A stretch of 32,759 nucleotides of DNA from Candidatus Heteroclostridium caecigallinarum (GTDB lineage: Bacteria; Bacillota; Clostridia; Christensenellales; CAG-314). Made by a program: the position numbers and the translations under genes. A model generated the notes under the pieces. The model saw nothing but the letters and a program-made list of their open reading frames with translations, made no database searches and was not told the DNA's origin. Location: positions 1 to 32,759 of the forward strand of contig CAJFSP010000013.1 of assembly GCA_904419725.1 (NCBI GenBank). The letters run 5' to 3'. Shown in pieces: positions 31,875 through 32,759 of this stretch (positions are counted from its first letter, which is position 1; the number at the start of each line of letters is the position of its first letter).

Positions 31875-32231
31875 ATGCTCAATAAACGCGAAAGAGCGGT
31901 GATGAAAGTCATATACGACAAGGCAGTTGACAGGCGCGCCGCCATTCTTACGGAAGAAGACATAATGGACGCCCTGCCCAAAAAGTCGGGCATTACGCCC
32001 TGCGACATGCGCGAAATCGTCCGTCAGCTGGCAATGGACAATTATTTCGAACTCATTCATTCGGAAAAGAAAGGGCAGCCGGTCATGGTCATAACCCTGA
32101 CACGCAACGGCGAGGCTTTTGAAAGAGAATTGACGCAGCAAAAAAGAAATATCCGCCAAAAACTTGCAATTACCGTGATTTGTGCTATAATAACAGCAGT
32201 CGTCGGTATAATTATTCGCTCAATTGTCTGA
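31875..32231 (+). CDS. winged-helix-like protein with a C-terminal membrane helix (paralogue 2)
   Basis: The 118-residue protein mirrors its neighbour: MLNKRERAVMKVIYDK, TEEDIMDALPKKSGI, NYFELIH, VMVITLTRNGEAFE, then a membrane helix at the end (about 97-117, LAITVICAIITAVVGIIIRS). ATG 31875 lies two bases after the stop of paralogue 1. An upstream start at 31824 would overlap that gene by 50 bases and lacks support. No obvious ribosome site is seen beyond GGGG at 31864, so reinitiation or coupling is likely. The tandem copies suggest local duplication. Function is unknown. Confidence 0.8.
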   Translation: MLNKRERAVMKVIYDKAVDRRAAILTEEDIMDALPKKSGITPCDMREIVRQLAMDNYFELIHSEKKGQPVMVITLTRNGEAFERELTQQKRNIRQKLAITVICAIITAVVGIIIRSIV

Positions 32232-32292
32232 CAAAACCGTTTAGGCCTCCGTAAAAAAACCAGGGCAAAACGGAAACACGGCGGACAAAAGG

Positions 32293-32320
32293 TTGACGTG
32301 CGGCGGATTTTCTGTATAAT
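32293..32320 (+). promoter_or_regulatory. promoter of tRNA-Val
   Basis: TTGACG (32293-32298) and TATAAT (32315-32320) are separated by 16 bp. A leader of about 75 bases with GC-rich hairpins precedes the tRNA. Confidence 0.65.
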
Positions 32321-32402
32321 AATGAAAGTACGGGCGCACATGCGGCAGCGCGATGTGACTGTAACCGCGCAGCCGGACGGAAAACGACGGCATATAATTT
32401 AT

Positions 32403-32478
32403 GGGCAATTAACTCAGCTGGGAGAGTGTCTTCTTGACGTGGAGAAAGTCAGCGGTTCGAGTCCGTTATTGCCCACCA
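32403..32478 (+). tRNA. tRNA-Val (anticodon GAC)
   Basis: Acceptor GGGCAAT pairs with ATTGCCC. The D arm has ACTCAGCTGGGAGAGT, and the anticodon stem TCTTC/GGAGA (one T-G pair) closes loop TTGACGT with GAC. The T arm is AGCGGTTCGAGTCCGTT, the discriminator is A, and CCA is encoded (32476-32478). It decodes GTC and GTT. Confidence 0.93.
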
Positions 32479-32482
32479 AACG

Positions 32483-32530
32483 AAACCTAAAACGAAACAC
32501 TTTATGTGTAAATCGTTTTAGGTTTTTCTT
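32483..32530 (+). terminator. terminator of tRNA-Val
   Basis: AAACCTAAAACGA pairs with TCGTTTTAGGTTT over 13 bp around a 17-base loop and runs into TTCTTTT. Confidence 0.85.
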
Positions 32531-32628
32531 TTATCGTTATATTGTTACAGTGGTTTTGAGTTGCCAAACCGCTCGTTTATTCAAGCACCCGCCAAAGTGC
32601 CAAATTTACTTTTGACTACGTTGTTTGC

Positions 32629-32657
32629 TTGAAATTCATCGATGTTTTTGATATAAT
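32629..32657 (+). promoter_or_regulatory. promoter implying a leaderless mRNA at the right edge
   Basis: TTGAAA (32629-32634) and TATAAT (32652-32657) are separated by 17 bp. ATG 32664 follows the -10 box by six bases, at the expected transcription start. Confidence 0.7.
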
Positions 32658-32663
32658 TTCAAT

Positions 32664-32759
32664 ATGGATTGGTTTAATTATTACGGACTTGCCATAATGG
32701 CGGTCATTATGATACCTAATATAATTTATGCAGTAAAGCACAAAAATCAAGTGGTCGTT
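32664..32759 (+). CDS. N-terminus of a small membrane protein (cut by the window end)
   Basis: Thirty-two codons are visible: MDWFNYYGLAIMAVIMIPNI and a basic KHKNQ segment, the look of a first membrane helix. The frame is open to the window edge. It has its own consensus promoter with no room for a ribosome site. A family cannot be named from this piece. Confidence 0.6.
   Translation, partial: MDWFNYYGLAIMAVIMIPNIIYAVKHKNQVVV

Noticed and set aside
32327..32402. Leader of tRNA-Val with ACTGTAACCGCGCAGCCGG, reminiscent of the end of a cobalamin riboswitch
   Set aside because: The upstream conserved B12-box elements are missing and the downstream gene is a tRNA. It is most likely just a GC-rich precursor leader.
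1..32759. CRISPR arrays, transposases, integrases and phage genes
   Set aside because: No regularly spaced direct repeats of CRISPR type, no transposase or recombinase domains and no terminal inverted repeats were seen.

Overview
The window looks like the chromosome of an anaerobic, low-oxygen-adapted Firmicute of the Clostridia type, probably an uncultured gut or sludge lineage with moderate GC. The evidence is consensus sigma-A promoters (TTGACA-N16/17-TATAAT), AGGAGG-type ribosome sites, a T-box leader, a flavodiiron oxygen or NO reductase, a V-type ATPase with a sodium-site signature, and the Bacillus/Clostridium-style block ywlC-ywlE-rpiB-upp. The species cannot be named from this sequence alone.

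Layout. 1-400: remnants of three short broken reading frames. 369-2150: a consensus promoter, a tyrosine-type T-box (specifier UAC) and a tyrosine phenol-lyase/tryptophanase family gene. 2173-4018: a LysR regulator divergent from an aldo/keto reductase, with overlapping promoters and a perfect 19-bp palindrome. 4082-7080: an AT-rich lipoprotein gene between a complete flavodiiron gene and what looks like a decayed copy of its 3' end. 7234-8025: a ZIP metal transporter. 8042-11934: a two-component system with co-transcribed membrane proteins, followed by a second unit carrying a paralogue. 12134-13279: tRNA-Glu(CTC), an unidentified structured RNA and a NYN/LOTUS protein. 13363-14806: threonylcarbamoyl-AMP synthase and a YwlE-type phosphatase. 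14886-24412: rpiB, upp and a nine-gene V-ATPase operon in the order F-I-K-E-C-G-A-B-D. 24449-29234: a zinc-ribbon membrane protein and a unit encoding a small anchored protein plus a 1231-residue surface protein. 29358-32478: tRNA-Gln(CTG), an MGMT-like protein, a DUF1846 protein, a paralogous pair of winged-helix/membrane proteins and tRNA-Val(GAC). The last bases start another membrane protein.

How the parts connect. The most interesting pattern is regulatory. Three promoters (of the two-component operon itself, of the paralogue unit at 11264, and of the surface-protein unit at 25051) each carry TTWACA-like hexamers repeated every 11 bp, ending 20 bp before the -10 box. This suggests one PhoP/OmpR-type regulon made of the response regulator at 8122 and at least three local targets, several of them small membrane or surface proteins of unknown function. 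This looks like an envelope-response system; its signal and function are not evident from the sequence.

Other points of note are a tyrosine T-box in front of an apparently tyrosine-degrading enzyme, an approximately 185-nt RNA whose ends pair with each other, and three genes whose promoters imply leaderless mRNAs.
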